From Pseudomonas sp. PICF141 (GTDB lineage: Bacteria; Pseudomonadota; Gammaproteobacteria; Pseudomonadales; Pseudomonadaceae), in contig NZ_MUNM01000075.1 of assembly GCF_002286815.1 (NCBI RefSeq), positions 20,130 to 84,129 of the forward strand: DNA of 64,000 nt, read 5' to 3'. Below the pieces are notes generated by a model that made no database searches, was not told where the DNA came from, and saw nothing but the letters and a program-made list of their open reading frames with translations. The position numbers and the translations under genes were made by a program. Position 1 is the stretch's first letter. Every line of letters starts with the position of its first letter. This document shows, in pieces, positions 26,429 to 34,739 of the stretch.

Positions 26429-27271
26429 CGACAGAGCGACCACGTCGTTCAAGGCCTGGCCCGATAACTCGGAATTATTGACCGCCAACCGCACTTCAAG
26501 GGAATCCTCGAAACCGGGGAAAATGGTCAGGCCATTACGCAGGGCCGCCTCACGGGAAACCATGCCCAGGCCATCCATTTGCGTGATCAACGACAGGGTC
26601 AGGGTCTCGCTGCAGGAATAGATCATCCGTTTGCCTGACTCGTAATTACCAAGGCCGGCGTCGAGAAAACGCAAGAAGCTGTGGGAATACGGACAATCAT
26701 CGGCAGGTCGCACCTGAAACTTGTTGCCGAGCAGCATCAGCGGATCGTTTTCCTGACCGCAATGAGCACCGACCACCTGCACCTGGACGTGGGGCAGGGC
26801 AATACTGGGTAAGCCCGGTTGTTGCGGGCCGATCAGCACGGCCAGGTCGAAATCCTCGTTCTTCAATTTGCTGAGGTTTTCCATCGACTCGGCGTAGCTG
26901 AATTCCAGTTGATAATCAGGAAACACTTCAATGAGGCGTCCGATCATTCGCCGGTTGAAGTCGACTGAGAGAGTGGTGTTAAGCGCAACTTTGAGCGTGC
27001 GTTGTCCAGGCACCTTCAGCGCGGCGACTTTCTCTTCCAGTTGCCGCGTGGCGACCAACACTTTGTCCATGTAGGGCGTGAGCTCCGTGCCCTGCGTTGT
27101 CAGGGTCAGCCCCTTGTTGGAGCGACGAAACAACCGAAAACCGAACTGCTCTTCAACCTTGTTCAACTGTGCGGCCAATGCCTGCACGGTCAAACAGGAA
27201 TGCTCTGCCGCCGCCGACAATGAGCCGGTCTGCACAATGCGCATGAGGTTACGTAAGGTTCTGCTATCCAT
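26345..27271 (-). CDS. LysR-family regulator converging on azlD
   Basis: A 308-residue LysR-type regulator with an N-terminal helix-turn-helix (MRIVQTGSLSAAAEHSCLTVQALAAQLNKVEEQFG, residues about 10-44) and a substrate-binding domain. Its 3' end overlaps azlD by 84 bases on the opposite strand. It probably controls the dioxygenase-azlCD operon, though by position it is convergent rather than divergent, so this is inference. The tail after residue 285 (PERNIRSRPNRHTEKEVFAEIRT) is encoded wholly within the overlap and is unusually polar, perhaps a read-through extension. Confidence 0.82.
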   Translation of the reverse strand: MDSRTLRNLMRIVQTGSLSAAAEHSCLTVQALAAQLNKVEEQFGFRLFRRSNKGLTLTTQGTELTPYMDKVLVATRQLEEKVAALKVPGQRTLKVALNTTLSVDFNRRMIGRLIEVFPDYQLEFSYAESMENLSKLKNEDFDLAVLIGPQQPGLPSIALPHVQVQVVGAHCGQENDPLMLLGNKFQVRPADDCPYSHSFLRFLDAGLGNYESGKRMIYSCSETLTLSLITQMDGLGMVSREAALRNGLTIFPGFEDSLEVRLAVNNSELSGQALNDVVALSLHERPERNIRSRPNRHTEKEVFAEIRT

Positions 27272-27515
27272 TTGGGTAATGCCCTCTGAAGTGGGCTGGC
27301 TATTGTTGTGTACCTGGCCGCCGGGTGGGCGTCGGTCGCGTGCTGGCTATGATCCTGCACCTGAGCATGCTTGTCCCGAGTTTAGTAGCGAAATGATTCT
27401 GCGTCCGATGGTTTAAGGCTTACACAGGATTAAGGTTTTTGATGGCGTCTGGATGATCAGGAGCGAAAAATCGCTCGTGGGTTTTCCCAAGTGACGGGAA
27501 ACCTTTTGCCAAGGC

Positions 27516-27544
27516 AAAAAAAAGCAGCCTGGTCAGGCTGCTTC
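27516..27544 (-). terminator. Orphan terminator on the minus strand
   Basis: AGCAGCCTG (27523-27531) pairs with CAGGCTGCT (27534-27542); on the minus strand this is followed by eight T. No annotated minus-strand gene runs into it: the region 27545-27912 upstream on that strand has no recognised gene. Confidence 0.8.
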
Positions 27545-27912
27545 GGTGAATAGGTGCTTGATATTGTGCTCCCTCAAGCAGGGGAGGAGAGGTTTACCCG
27601 AACGCTGATTTCCAGGTCATCAACGGGGTTCCTAACGTCGACTATTGCCACCTGAAGGCAGTCGGTTTCGCGCTCTCGATTAAATTTTCTGTCCGCATGA
27701 GACGGCTGTCAACGGGTGTGTTTGACCGTACGTCGCGTCTTTCCTGGCTGTCTGTGGATGCGATTTTGTTCACGGCATCAGCAAAATAAACTCATTACAC
27801 CACGTCACTAATGATGTTCCCGTCCCCACCTTTATCCCCCTGACCCAACCTCATACAGTCCTCTCCAACGCCTCCCCATCATTCCGATGAGAAGGTCACT
27901 GGAGAATTCATC
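27545..27912. other. Gene-free stretch upstream of the tautomerase; possible minus-strand small transcript
   Basis: No recognised protein. On the minus strand an open frame without a clear start runs from about 27707 to 27574 and encodes ...CLQVAIVDVRNPVDDLEI... before a stop, about 30 bases ahead of the orphan terminator. It may be a small protein or an sRNA. On the plus strand the last 60 bases serve as leader of the tautomerase gene, with GGAG nine bases before its ATG. Confidence 0.25.
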
Positions 27913-28134
27913 ATGCCTTTTGTCAGCGTTCGCATTACACGCGATGGCGTTACCTCAGAGCAGAAAGCTCAGGTGATCGCCGAAATCACTGAAACCCTGG
28001 AACGCGTCCTCAACAAACGCCCGGATCTGACCCACATCGTGATCGAAGAAGTCGACACCGATAACTGGGGCTATGCCGGAATCACCACTACCCAATACCG
28101 CAAGCAATTGGCCGAGGCGCAAGGGCAGTCATGA
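27913..28134 (+). CDS. 4-oxalocrotonate tautomerase family protein
   Basis: A 73-residue tautomerase-fold protein. The encoded N-terminus Met-Pro gives the catalytic Pro1 after Met removal, and the family helix EQKAQVIAEITETLERVL and VIEEVDTDNWGYAG follow. It lies 40 bases upstream of an SDR gene on the same strand and is probably cotranscribed. Substrate unknown. Confidence 0.88.
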   Translation: MPFVSVRITRDGVTSEQKAQVIAEITETLERVLNKRPDLTHIVIEEVDTDNWGYAGITTTQYRKQLAEAQGQS

Positions 28135-28174
28135 CCGCGTGGGTCAAAAACCATCATTCAGTAGAGGGTTCATC

Positions 28175-28885
28175 ATGAGCAATTCGAAAAAAGTCATCGT
28201 TATTACTGGCGCTTCTCAAGGTCTGGGCGCAGGCATGGTCAAGGCCTTCCGTGATCTCGATTATCGGGTGGTCGCCACTTCGCGTTCGATCCAGCCATCC
28301 ACCGACCCGGACATCCTTACCGTTGCCGGCGACATCGGCGACCCGGCGACCGCCCAGCGAGTCATCCATGAAACGATCGAACGTTTCGGCCGTATCGATA
28401 CCTTGGTCAATAACGCCGGGATCTTCATCGCCAAGCCATTCACTGCCTACACCCCCGAGGACTATGCCGCTGTGCTGTCGGTGAACCTGAATGGTTTCTT
28501 CTACATCACCCAACTCGCGATTACCGAGATGGAAAAACAGGGCAGCGGCCACATCGTCAACATCACCACCAGCCTGGTGGACCACGCGATTGACGGTGTG
28601 CCGTCGGTATTGGCCTCGTTGAGCAAAGGTGGCTTGAACGCGGCGACCAAATCCCTGGCCATTGAGTACGCCAAGCGTGGCATTCGGGTGAATGCGGTTT
28701 CCCCGGGCATCATCAAGACGCCGATGCATGGTGAAGAAACCCACGAAGCACTGGGAAGTTTGCACCCGGTCGGGCACATGGGAGAGATCAGCGATATTAC
28801 TCAGGCTGTGATGTATCTGGACAGCGCCAACTTTGTCACCGGCGAGATCCTGCATGTTGACGGTGGGCAGAGTGCGGGGCACTAA
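28175..28885 (+). CDS. Short-chain dehydrogenase/reductase with altered active site
   Basis: A 236-residue Rossmann-fold SDR. The cofactor motif TGASQGLG (residues 11-18), NNAG (79-82) and the C-terminal HVDGGQSAG are standard. The catalytic YxxxK appears as A147-S-L-S-K151, so the usual Tyr is replaced by Ala while Lys is kept. The Ser of the triad may be in NITTSLVDH. The start at 28175 is chosen because the family begins there (KKVIVITGAS) with an upstream AGAGGG. It follows the tautomerase. Whether it is an active reductase is uncertain. Confidence 0.82.
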   Translation: MSNSKKVIVITGASQGLGAGMVKAFRDLDYRVVATSRSIQPSTDPDILTVAGDIGDPATAQRVIHETIERFGRIDTLVNNAGIFIAKPFTAYTPEDYAAVLSVNLNGFFYITQLAITEMEKQGSGHIVNITTSLVDHAIDGVPSVLASLSKGGLNAATKSLAIEYAKRGIRVNAVSPGIIKTPMHGEETHEALGSLHPVGHMGEISDITQAVMYLDSANFVTGEILHVDGGQSAGH

Positions 28886-28951
28886 GTGCGGTTCAGGAGT
28901 AGGGCGCTGTTCACAGCAAGGACGACGACCAGCGCTCTCTTCCTTGAGTCA

Positions 28952-29275
28952 TTAGCCTCCGAACGGCGCTACCTTGATCGGTTCACCCTTTTTCGCGCAT
29001 GACGGCGGATTGGTCATACCCAGTGTCAGCAGGTTGCCGCCGTTAATGATGCAATTGAACTGCTGGTTATCATTGGTTTTCAGCGCGACATAAGTATTCG
29101 TGCCTTCAGTACGACGGCTGACAATACTCAAGTCAGAAGGTGAATAGCCCAACGCGCCGGCGCTCTGGGATTTGATCTGCTCATCGGTTAGCGTGTTGGT
29201 ACTGCTGGCGATGGAGTTGCAGCCCGCCAGAGTGAACAACAGCGCACCCGCCAGGGTTATTTTGTGAAGAGTCAT
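28952..29275 (-). CDS. Small putative lipoprotein
   Basis: A 107-residue protein with a lipoprotein signal (LFTLAGC, lipidation Cys about residue 19). The mature part is short, with two further Cys residues (QQFNCIINGG and PPSCAKKG) that could form a disulfide. The ATG at 29275 is chosen since it directly begins the signal peptide; the longer frame to 29341 adds non-signal sequence. Convergent with the SDR gene. Function unknown. Confidence 0.75.
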   Translation of the reverse strand: MTLHKITLAGALLFTLAGCNSIASSTNTLTDEQIKSQSAGALGYSPSDLSIVSRRTEGTNTYVALKTNDNQQFNCIINGGNLLTLGMTNPPSCAKKGEPIKVAPFGG

Positions 29276-29686
29276 GTGAGTGTTCCTTACTCGTTGGTGT
29301 TTCTTTCGGTCGTGTGGTGCCACGTACTTACCGGAAATCACAACTGAGGAAAGCAGTGGCTTGTGAAGCGTAGCAGAGGGAGATCTGCTGGCTGTTCAGG
29401 CTATGCTGTCAGCGCGCACCTTGTGCGGATGAAACGGTCTTGAGTCAGCCCACTTCTTCCAGATGCCTCCAGAGAAGTTGCGCGGCTTCTTCGCGCCGAT
29501 CAGCAGCAGACGAATTCGTTACTCGTGCCTTCAGAGACAGAGCGCTCGACCCAGTCACGGAGTTGCTAGTTCGTGAAATGCTGAAGGTGCTCCACCAAAG
29601 CAGTGTTTCGATAATGTCGCCATATTGGCGCGCGCCAGTCCAATATGACGAGGCGCCCGGTCAAGCTGCCCGGAGCAATTAAATTC
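29276..29686. other. Gene-poor stretch; possible decayed coding sequence
   Basis: No convincing gene. On the minus strand an uninterrupted frame of about 70 codons without a start codon runs from about 29654 to 29442 and ends ...RREEAAQLLWRHLEEVG. On the plus strand an 80-codon frame from 29440 has no recognisable content. It could be a remnant of a gene broken during insertion of the TetR/flavoprotein pair. Confidence 0.25.
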
Positions 29687-30334
29687 TTATTCGCCCGCGT
29701 GGTCGTTGCCACCGTGCGCGGCGATGAACATGGCGACGGCCGACCGGCAATAGGATTCGACTTCATTGTCGTCCTCTGCTTTCGCCTCATCGAAGCGGGC
29801 GATCATCAGGAGATCGGACCCTTTGAAAAGCGCGGCAAACAAGCGGGCGGACCCCAGAGGATCGGGCACGTTCAGCACCGCCTTCGCGTGCAACTGACGC
29901 AACAGGGCCTCGATCTGGGCGATGACATAGGCGGGGCCGGCTTCGTAATGGAGCTTGCTTAACGACTTTTGATTCGTCTTGTCGACCATGATCATGGCTT
30001 CGACACTGCGCACGTCCGGGCTCAACAACGTGCGAAGCAGGAATGTTCCCACCGCCATGAGCTGATCTGCCGCCGAACCGTCGACGCCTTCAATAAGGGC
30101 TTGTGGTGCAAACTGATGGCAGTGGGCCGCGATGGCCGCGCCGAACAGCGCCTCCTTGTTCTCGAAGTGCCGATAGATGCTTAGCTTGGATATCTTCGCC
30201 CGCTGGGCGACCTTGTCCATTGTCGTCGCTTGAAAACCCAATTCCACAAAAAGTTCGCACGCGGCCTCGACTATCGTTTGGCCAAGCGTCTCGTTGGCGG
30301 GCCGGCCACGCCGGCCCTGGCTTTTTTCGGTCAT
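29687..30334 (-). CDS. TetR/AcrR-family repressor
   Basis: A 215-residue TetR regulator. The helix-turn-helix is in the first 60 residues (AACELFVELGFQATTMDKVAQRAKISKLSIYRHFENKEALF). The C-terminal domain is of the AcrR-C type. It is divergent from the flavoprotein gene, with 107 bases and three dyads between, so it very likely represses that gene and itself. The codon pattern and the compact divergent layout suggest acquisition by transfer. The inducer is unknown. Confidence 0.87.
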   Translation of the reverse strand: MTEKSQGRRGRPANETLGQTIVEAACELFVELGFQATTMDKVAQRAKISKLSIYRHFENKEALFGAAIAAHCHQFAPQALIEGVDGSAADQLMAVGTFLLRTLLSPDVRSVEAMIMVDKTNQKSLSKLHYEAGPAYVIAQIEALLRQLHAKAVLNVPDPLGSARLFAALFKGSDLLMIARFDEAKAEDDNEVESYCRSAVAMFIAAHGGNDHAGE

Positions 30335-30346
30335 AAAAAATTCCAG

Positions 30347-30390
30347 TACTTGACAGTATTCTAATTCTTGAATTAGGGTACTTCAAAGTA
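30347..30390. promoter_or_regulatory. Three dyads between the TetR and flavoprotein genes
   Basis: TACT-TGAC-AGTA at 30347-30358, CTAATTC-TT-GAATTAG at 30361-30376 and TACTT-CA-AAGTA at 30379-30390. They sit in the divergent promoter region, where a TetR operator is expected. Two share the TACTT/AAGTA half-site and may be bound by TetR; the middle one may be a second operator. Confidence 0.6.
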
Positions 30391-30441
30391 TCTTAAAAGT
30401 ACAAGCCAATCTCCCTTCATCCATGCATGGAGCCCATCACC

Positions 30442-31335
30442 ATGAATGACGTCATCATCATCGGCGGCAGCTTTGCCGGGCTTGCCGCCGCCCTGCAGCT
30501 CGGCCGTGCCCGCCGAAAGGTCACCGTTCTCGATACCGGCCTGCCTCGCAATCGCTTCGCCGACCATTCGCATGGCCTGCTCGGCCACGACCACAAACCA
30601 CCGCTTGAGATCCTGGCCGAGGCGCGGCAGCAGCTGGCGCGCTATCCAATGGTCAGGCTGGTCACTGCCCGGGCCGAGAGCATCTCCGGCGCCATCGACG
30701 ATTTCTCCGTCCTTACTGGCGATGGCGAAAGCCTCAGGGCGCGCCGCTTGATCCTGAGCTATGGCGTCGCCGACCAGATGCCTGAAGTTCCCGGCTTCGC
30801 CGAAGGCTGGGGCACCTCCATCGTGCCCTGCCCCTATTGCGACGGCTTTGAAGTTGCCGGTCGGCATTGGGGCCTCATCTGGTCCGGCCCGCCGTCGCAC
30901 AACTACGTCAAGCTGTACCACGACTGGACCGACACTTTGACGGTCTTCGCCAATGGTCACGACATTCCACCCGACATCCGGGCCGATCTGGCGCGCCGCG
31001 GCATCCCTGTCGTCGATGGCCGGATCACCGAAATCGACCATGACGAGAGCCATAACACCACCGTCAGGCTCGACGCCGGCCCCGCTGTCGCGGTCGACAT
31101 CCTGTTCGCGCATCCGCGCAACAAGCCGTCCGCACGTCTGCATGAATCGTTGGGCCTCGCCACGGTCGATACGCCCCAGGGCATCGCCCTCAAGGTTGAC
31201 GAGCGTCGCGAAACCAGCGTGCCCGGCGTCTACGCCGCCGGCGACCTCGCCAATCCCCTCATGCCCTCGGTCACCACGGCATCATGGCAAGGCGCGATGG
31301 CGGGTATCTTCGCCCAGCAGTCGATGCTGGTTTGA
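30442..31335 (+). CDS. NAD(P)/FAD-dependent oxidoreductase, thioredoxin-reductase-like
   Basis: A 297-residue flavoprotein. The FAD motif is IIIGGSFAGLAAALQLG near the N-terminus, the redox-active pair is CPYC around residue 131, and the C-terminal FAD-binding segment is GVYAAGDLANPLMPSVTTAS. The typical NAD(P)-binding GxGxxA motif in the centre is poorly conserved (WGLIWSGPPSHN), so NADPH use is uncertain. The start at 30442 is chosen because GGAG lies 9 bases upstream; an ATG at 30427 is alternative. Regulated by the divergent TetR by inference. Physiological partner unknown. Confidence 0.83.
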   Translation: MNDVIIIGGSFAGLAAALQLGRARRKVTVLDTGLPRNRFADHSHGLLGHDHKPPLEILAEARQQLARYPMVRLVTARAESISGAIDDFSVLTGDGESLRARRLILSYGVADQMPEVPGFAEGWGTSIVPCPYCDGFEVAGRHWGLIWSGPPSHNYVKLYHDWTDTLTVFANGHDIPPDIRADLARRGIPVVDGRITEIDHDESHNTTVRLDAGPAVAVDILFAHPRNKPSARLHESLGLATVDTPQGIALKVDERRETSVPGVYAAGDLANPLMPSVTTASWQGAMAGIFAQQSMLV

Positions 31336-31478
31336 GAGCACAGATTCCCTTCTTCGGTTGTCGCAGGCTTCTAGTTCCTGCTGATCCATGAACGTTTGGT
31401 CTGTCGATGGAGATAAGGCTTTGTTGGTCTTATCGCGGCAATGAGGCAGCTTCCAGGGAGTTTCCAAAACCCGGAAAC

Positions 31479-31512
31479 AACAAAGCCCTCGCATTTCTGC
31501 GAGGGCTTTGTT
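31479..31512. terminator. Bidirectional terminator next to tRNA-Thr
   Basis: AACAAAGCCCTCGCA (31479-31493) pairs perfectly with TGCGAGGGCTTTGTT (31498-31512). On the minus strand it follows the tRNA-Thr 3' end by five bases. Confidence 0.85.
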
Positions 31513-31517
31513 TTGTA

Positions 31518-31593
<76 letters not shown>

Positions 31594-31671
31594 GTGTTAG
31601 GGCGACGATTATAGCGATTGGATTGGTTCTGTAAACCCCTGAATTCAGACTATTTTTACGCAGGCGTTTGG

Positions 31672-32496
31672 TCAGGCGCGAATCAGCACTTTCTTGAGTT
31701 TTTGCAGGGCTCGCCAGGCTCGGCTGTTTTGCATCGCCCGCAACTGCGCTTCGGCGTGTTCGGCGCGTTGCAGGGCGGCGGCGAGGTGGTTTTCAGCGTC
31801 GGTGATGGGGTGGCTGAAGTTGTGGCCGCGACAGAACTGAAATTCGTCCAGGTTGCAGGGCGGGATGTCGAAGGCGGGTTTGAGGGCCAGGTGTTCTTCG
31901 GCGAGGTAGTAAGTGTTGATGCCGTCGAACAGGATGGACTGGTAGCCGGCGCCGGTGACGAGGGTTTCCCAGGTCTGGTCGCGTTCCCATGGGGTTTCGA
32001 TGAGGATGATCCACGGTCGCCATCGGGTGAAGTCCATGCCGCGCAGGACGGTTTCTTCGTGGCCTTCGACGTCGATTTTCAGGAAGTGAATCGGGCGGTT
32101 CCCGGCGTGTTGTTCGCAGATGGAAGCCAGGGTGCGGGATTTGACGGTTTGGCTGCGCACGTCCATGCCAGCGTCTTTGTGTTGCTGGGCCAGGGCCGGG
32201 TCGAGGGTCGACAGGCCGGTGCCGGCGATGCCATAGAACGTCAGGTCATCGGCGCTTTCGCCGGCCACGCATTGCAGGTTGATGTCTTTTGCGCGTTGCT
32301 GGCACAGGGCGTTGTAGTAGTTCGCCACGGGCTCGACGTTGATGCCGGTCCAGCCGCGGTCATAGAAAGCTTTGGTGACGGAATCCTGAGTGGGGTCGTT
32401 GGCCCCGATATCGATATAAAAGCCATTTTCGACGTATTTGAGGGCGCGCCACAGGCGGATGTCTTCGAAATTCTGTGCGTAAGAAATGAACGTCAC
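31672..32496 (-). CDS. FkbM-family methyltransferase
   Basis: A 274-residue SAM-dependent methyltransferase of the FkbM type, often acting on sugars or polyketides. Motif I is NGFYIDIGANDPTQDSVT (residues about 24-41), motif II includes GINVEPVANYY and the later HFLKIDVEGHEETVLRGMDF is highly typical. The C-terminus has an added coiled-coil (LAAALQRAEHAEAQLRAMQNS). It is isolated, not in a polysaccharide cluster, so its substrate is not evident. Confidence 0.85.
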   Translation of the reverse strand: MTFISYAQNFEDIRLWRALKYVENGFYIDIGANDPTQDSVTKAFYDRGWTGINVEPVANYYNALCQQRAKDINLQCVAGESADDLTFYGIAGTGLSTLDPALAQQHKDAGMDVRSQTVKSRTLASICEQHAGNRPIHFLKIDVEGHEETVLRGMDFTRWRPWIILIETPWERDQTWETLVTGAGYQSILFDGINTYYLAEEHLALKPAFDIPPCNLDEFQFCRGHNFSHPITDAENHLAAALQRAEHAEAQLRAMQNSRAWRALQKLKKVLIRA

Positions 32497-32839
32497 GGTC
32501 GCATCCTGTCGTCAGATTTTTCTTGTTCATGGCCGCATTGGCGGCGTCCTTGTAGGCGTGTATAGCAAGGGACGTTGCGAGGCGCAATTTTTCGCCATGG
32601 ATGTCCCGATGTTCGGCGGTTATGTCGTTTTGATTAAATGTTTATGCACATTGCCCTGGAGGCGATGGCCTGTTCATTACGATTTTGTGAACTCGTTCTC
32701 ATTTGTTTGCAAATGCCTGTTTTACCGGTTTTTTATTGGTATGAACAAAAAATGACCAGTGGTGTTTGGCGCGTAAAACAGCGTGGATATTGGATCCATG
32801 ATAATTCCATCAACAGAGTTATCCACAGGCTTGGGTTGT
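32497..32839. other. Gene-free stretch, AT-rich
   Basis: No gene or repeat was recognised. A single perfect DnaA box TTATCCACA lies at 32819-32827, near the end of the methyltransferase gene. There is no companion cluster or AT-rich unwinding element that would suggest an origin. Confidence 0.5.
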
Positions 32840-34042
32840 TTAAGGGCGTTCTGCCAGGAGCAGGAAATTACGCGGTGTGAGTTGGGTTTCACAAAAGGTG
32901 CCGAGGCGAACGGTGTAACCCTGTTCGATGAGGAAAAGTGCCCGATCGAGGACCAGCCAGAGCTCCAGAGGCCGTCGGAAAAGGCCTCGCAGCAGTTCCA
33001 GATTGCGCACTTGCGCCAATCGCCGCCAACCGGCGGCTTCGAGTGTCGTCCAGTCTGGTGCGCCGACTGTGGATAAGTCTTTGAGTGCTGCCAGGTCGCG
33101 GCAGTAATCGGCGAAAGGTTTGTCCAGCCAGGCGCTGGGCAGGGAAGGGGTTGGCAGATATTCGTCGACGCCGCGCAGTTGCCGTTGCAGCAAGTCGAAC
33201 GCCAGGCGCCGGGCCATGGAGGTGTCGCGCTGGCGTCGGACGCGAGCGCCGGCGGTGACGGTTTCGCTCATCGGCAGGGCAAGATCATCAAGGGACAGAC
33301 GCAGGTCGGAACGTTCAGCCGCACAGGAAAGCGCCTGATAGGTGTCCAGATTGATCCGGTTGTAGCAGCACGGTGCGATGGCCAGTTGTTTGCAACCGGC
33401 GGCACTGGCGAGCTGGATCAGACGCACATGCAGATCACCGCACGCGTGCAGCGCTACGGTCGTGTTTTCGGCGTTCAACAAAGAGGCTGCGTCAGGGGCG
33501 AGCACATCTTGCTCGATGTGCAGCGCATGCAATTGATGACGCTGGCTGAGTGCCTGGCCGCTGGCAACCAGCGCCGGGTCGAATTCCAGGCACGTCAGTT
33601 GTTGCCCCGTTTGCAGCAGGCGCCGCCCCAAATGGCCCTTGCCCGAACACCAATCCAGCCAATGCGTCGGTGCATGAACAAACTGCAGGCGACTGGCGAA
33701 CGCTTCAATCTGCTGCCATTTACGTCCCGGGACATCCACATTCAAGCGATGACCTGCCGCTTCAAGTTCACGAGCCGGTAATTCATCCACCGCGCTCAGT
33801 TCAGCAGACTTCGCCGCCAATGAAGCAAACGGCTCCGGCGCATCAAGCAAACAAGGTTGGTTATGAGTGTTTTCCGCATCCTCCAGCGACCGACCGCGTA
33901 GCCAAAACGCCAACTCCGGGCAGGACGCTTCCCAAGGCAGTTGCAGATGGGTAAACGGTCGAGGTTGCCACAGTGCCTGATGCTTGATCAGAAAAGCATC
34001 CAGCGCGGTGAAACGGGCGAGCAGGGCCTCGCCCGTCAGCAC
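32840..34042 (-). CDS. SAM-dependent methyltransferase (Methyltransf_32-like)
   Basis: About 400 residues. Motif I is HWLDWCSGKGHLGRRLL, motif II ends CLEFDPALVASG and a following VALHACGDLHVRLI and AIAPCCYNRI segment matches the PF13679/METTL25-type methyltransferases. The N-terminal 110 residues are a separate module. The start is uncertain: GTG at 34042 leaves seven bases after the permease stop, whereas ATG at 34069 would overlap the permease gene. It is downstream of the amino-acid transporter operon and may be cotranscribed. The target is unknown. Confidence 0.72.
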   Translation of the reverse strand: MLTGEALLARFTALDAFLIKHQALWQPRPFTHLQLPWEASCPELAFWLRGRSLEDAENTHNQPCLLDAPEPFASLAAKSAELSAVDELPARELEAAGHRLNVDVPGRKWQQIEAFASRLQFVHAPTHWLDWCSGKGHLGRRLLQTGQQLTCLEFDPALVASGQALSQRHQLHALHIEQDVLAPDAASLLNAENTTVALHACGDLHVRLIQLASAAGCKQLAIAPCCYNRINLDTYQALSCAAERSDLRLSLDDLALPMSETVTAGARVRRQRDTSMARRLAFDLLQRQLRGVDEYLPTPSLPSAWLDKPFADYCRDLAALKDLSTVGAPDWTTLEAAGWRRLAQVRNLELLRGLFRRPLELWLVLDRALFLIEQGYTVRLGTFCETQLTPRNFLLLAERP

Positions 34043-34049
34043 GCAGGCA

Positions 34050-34739
34050 TTAACGCCCTTGGCAGGCATCGACGCGCAACCAGCGCTCCAGCAGCTTGAA
34101 GCCACGAACCAGCACGTAAGCCATCAGCAGATAGAACATGCCCGCAGCGAAGAAGATCTCCACTGGCAGGTAGGTACGGGCAATGATGGTGCGGGCCATG
34201 CCGGTCAATTCCAGCAAGGTCACGGTACTGGCCAGGGCACTGGCCTTGAGCATCAGAATTACTTCGTTGCTGTAGGCCGGCAGGCCGATGCGGGCCGCCC
34301 GCGGCAGCATGATGTAGAACAGCGCTTTGGCCCGGGACATGCCCAATGCCCGCGCCGCTTCAATCTCGCCTGGTGGAATGGCCTGGATTGCGCCGCGCAG
34401 GATCTCGGCGATGTAGGCCGCGGTGTGCAGGGTCATGGTCGCGGTGGCGCACCAGAACGGACTGCGCAGGTAAGGCCACATCGAACTGTTACGCACCGCG
34501 TCGAACTGCGCCAGGCCGTAGTAGACCAGGAACAGCTGAACCAGCAACGGTGTACCCCGGAAAAAGAAGATATAGCCGTAGGGGAACGCCCGCACGTACC
34601 AGTGTCGTGACGAGCGAGCGATGCCCAGTGGAATCGCCAGCAGCAACCCGGCGATCACGGCGATAGCCACCAGCTCCAGGGTCAGCGTCGCGCCCTGAGC
34701 CAGTTTTGGCAGCCACTTGATGATGACTTCCCAGTTCAT
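34050..34739 (-). CDS. Polar amino-acid ABC transporter permease (HisM/ArtM type)
   Basis: A 229-residue inner-membrane permease with five predicted transmembrane helices and the EAA loop (AYIAEILRGAIQAIPPGEIEAARALGMS, residues about 109-136) that docks on the ATPase. Its ATG shares one base with the stop of the partner permease, so it starts at 34739 rather than the longer frame. It is the fourth gene of the transporter operon on the minus strand. Confidence 0.9.
   Translation of the reverse strand: MNWEVIIKWLPKLAQGATLTLELVAIAVIAGLLLAIPLGIARSSRHWYVRAFPYGYIFFFRGTPLLVQLFLVYYGLAQFDAVRNSSMWPYLRSPFWCATATMTLHTAAYIAEILRGAIQAIPPGEIEAARALGMSRAKALFYIMLPRAARIGLPAYSNEVILMLKASALASTVTLLELTGMARTIIARTYLPVEIFFAAGMFYLLMAYVLVRGFKLLERWLRVDACQGR

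Noticed and set aside
32819..32827. Perfect DnaA box as a sign of a replication origin
   Set aside because: Only one box was found, with no cluster, no dnaA/dnaN or parAB genes and no unwinding element.
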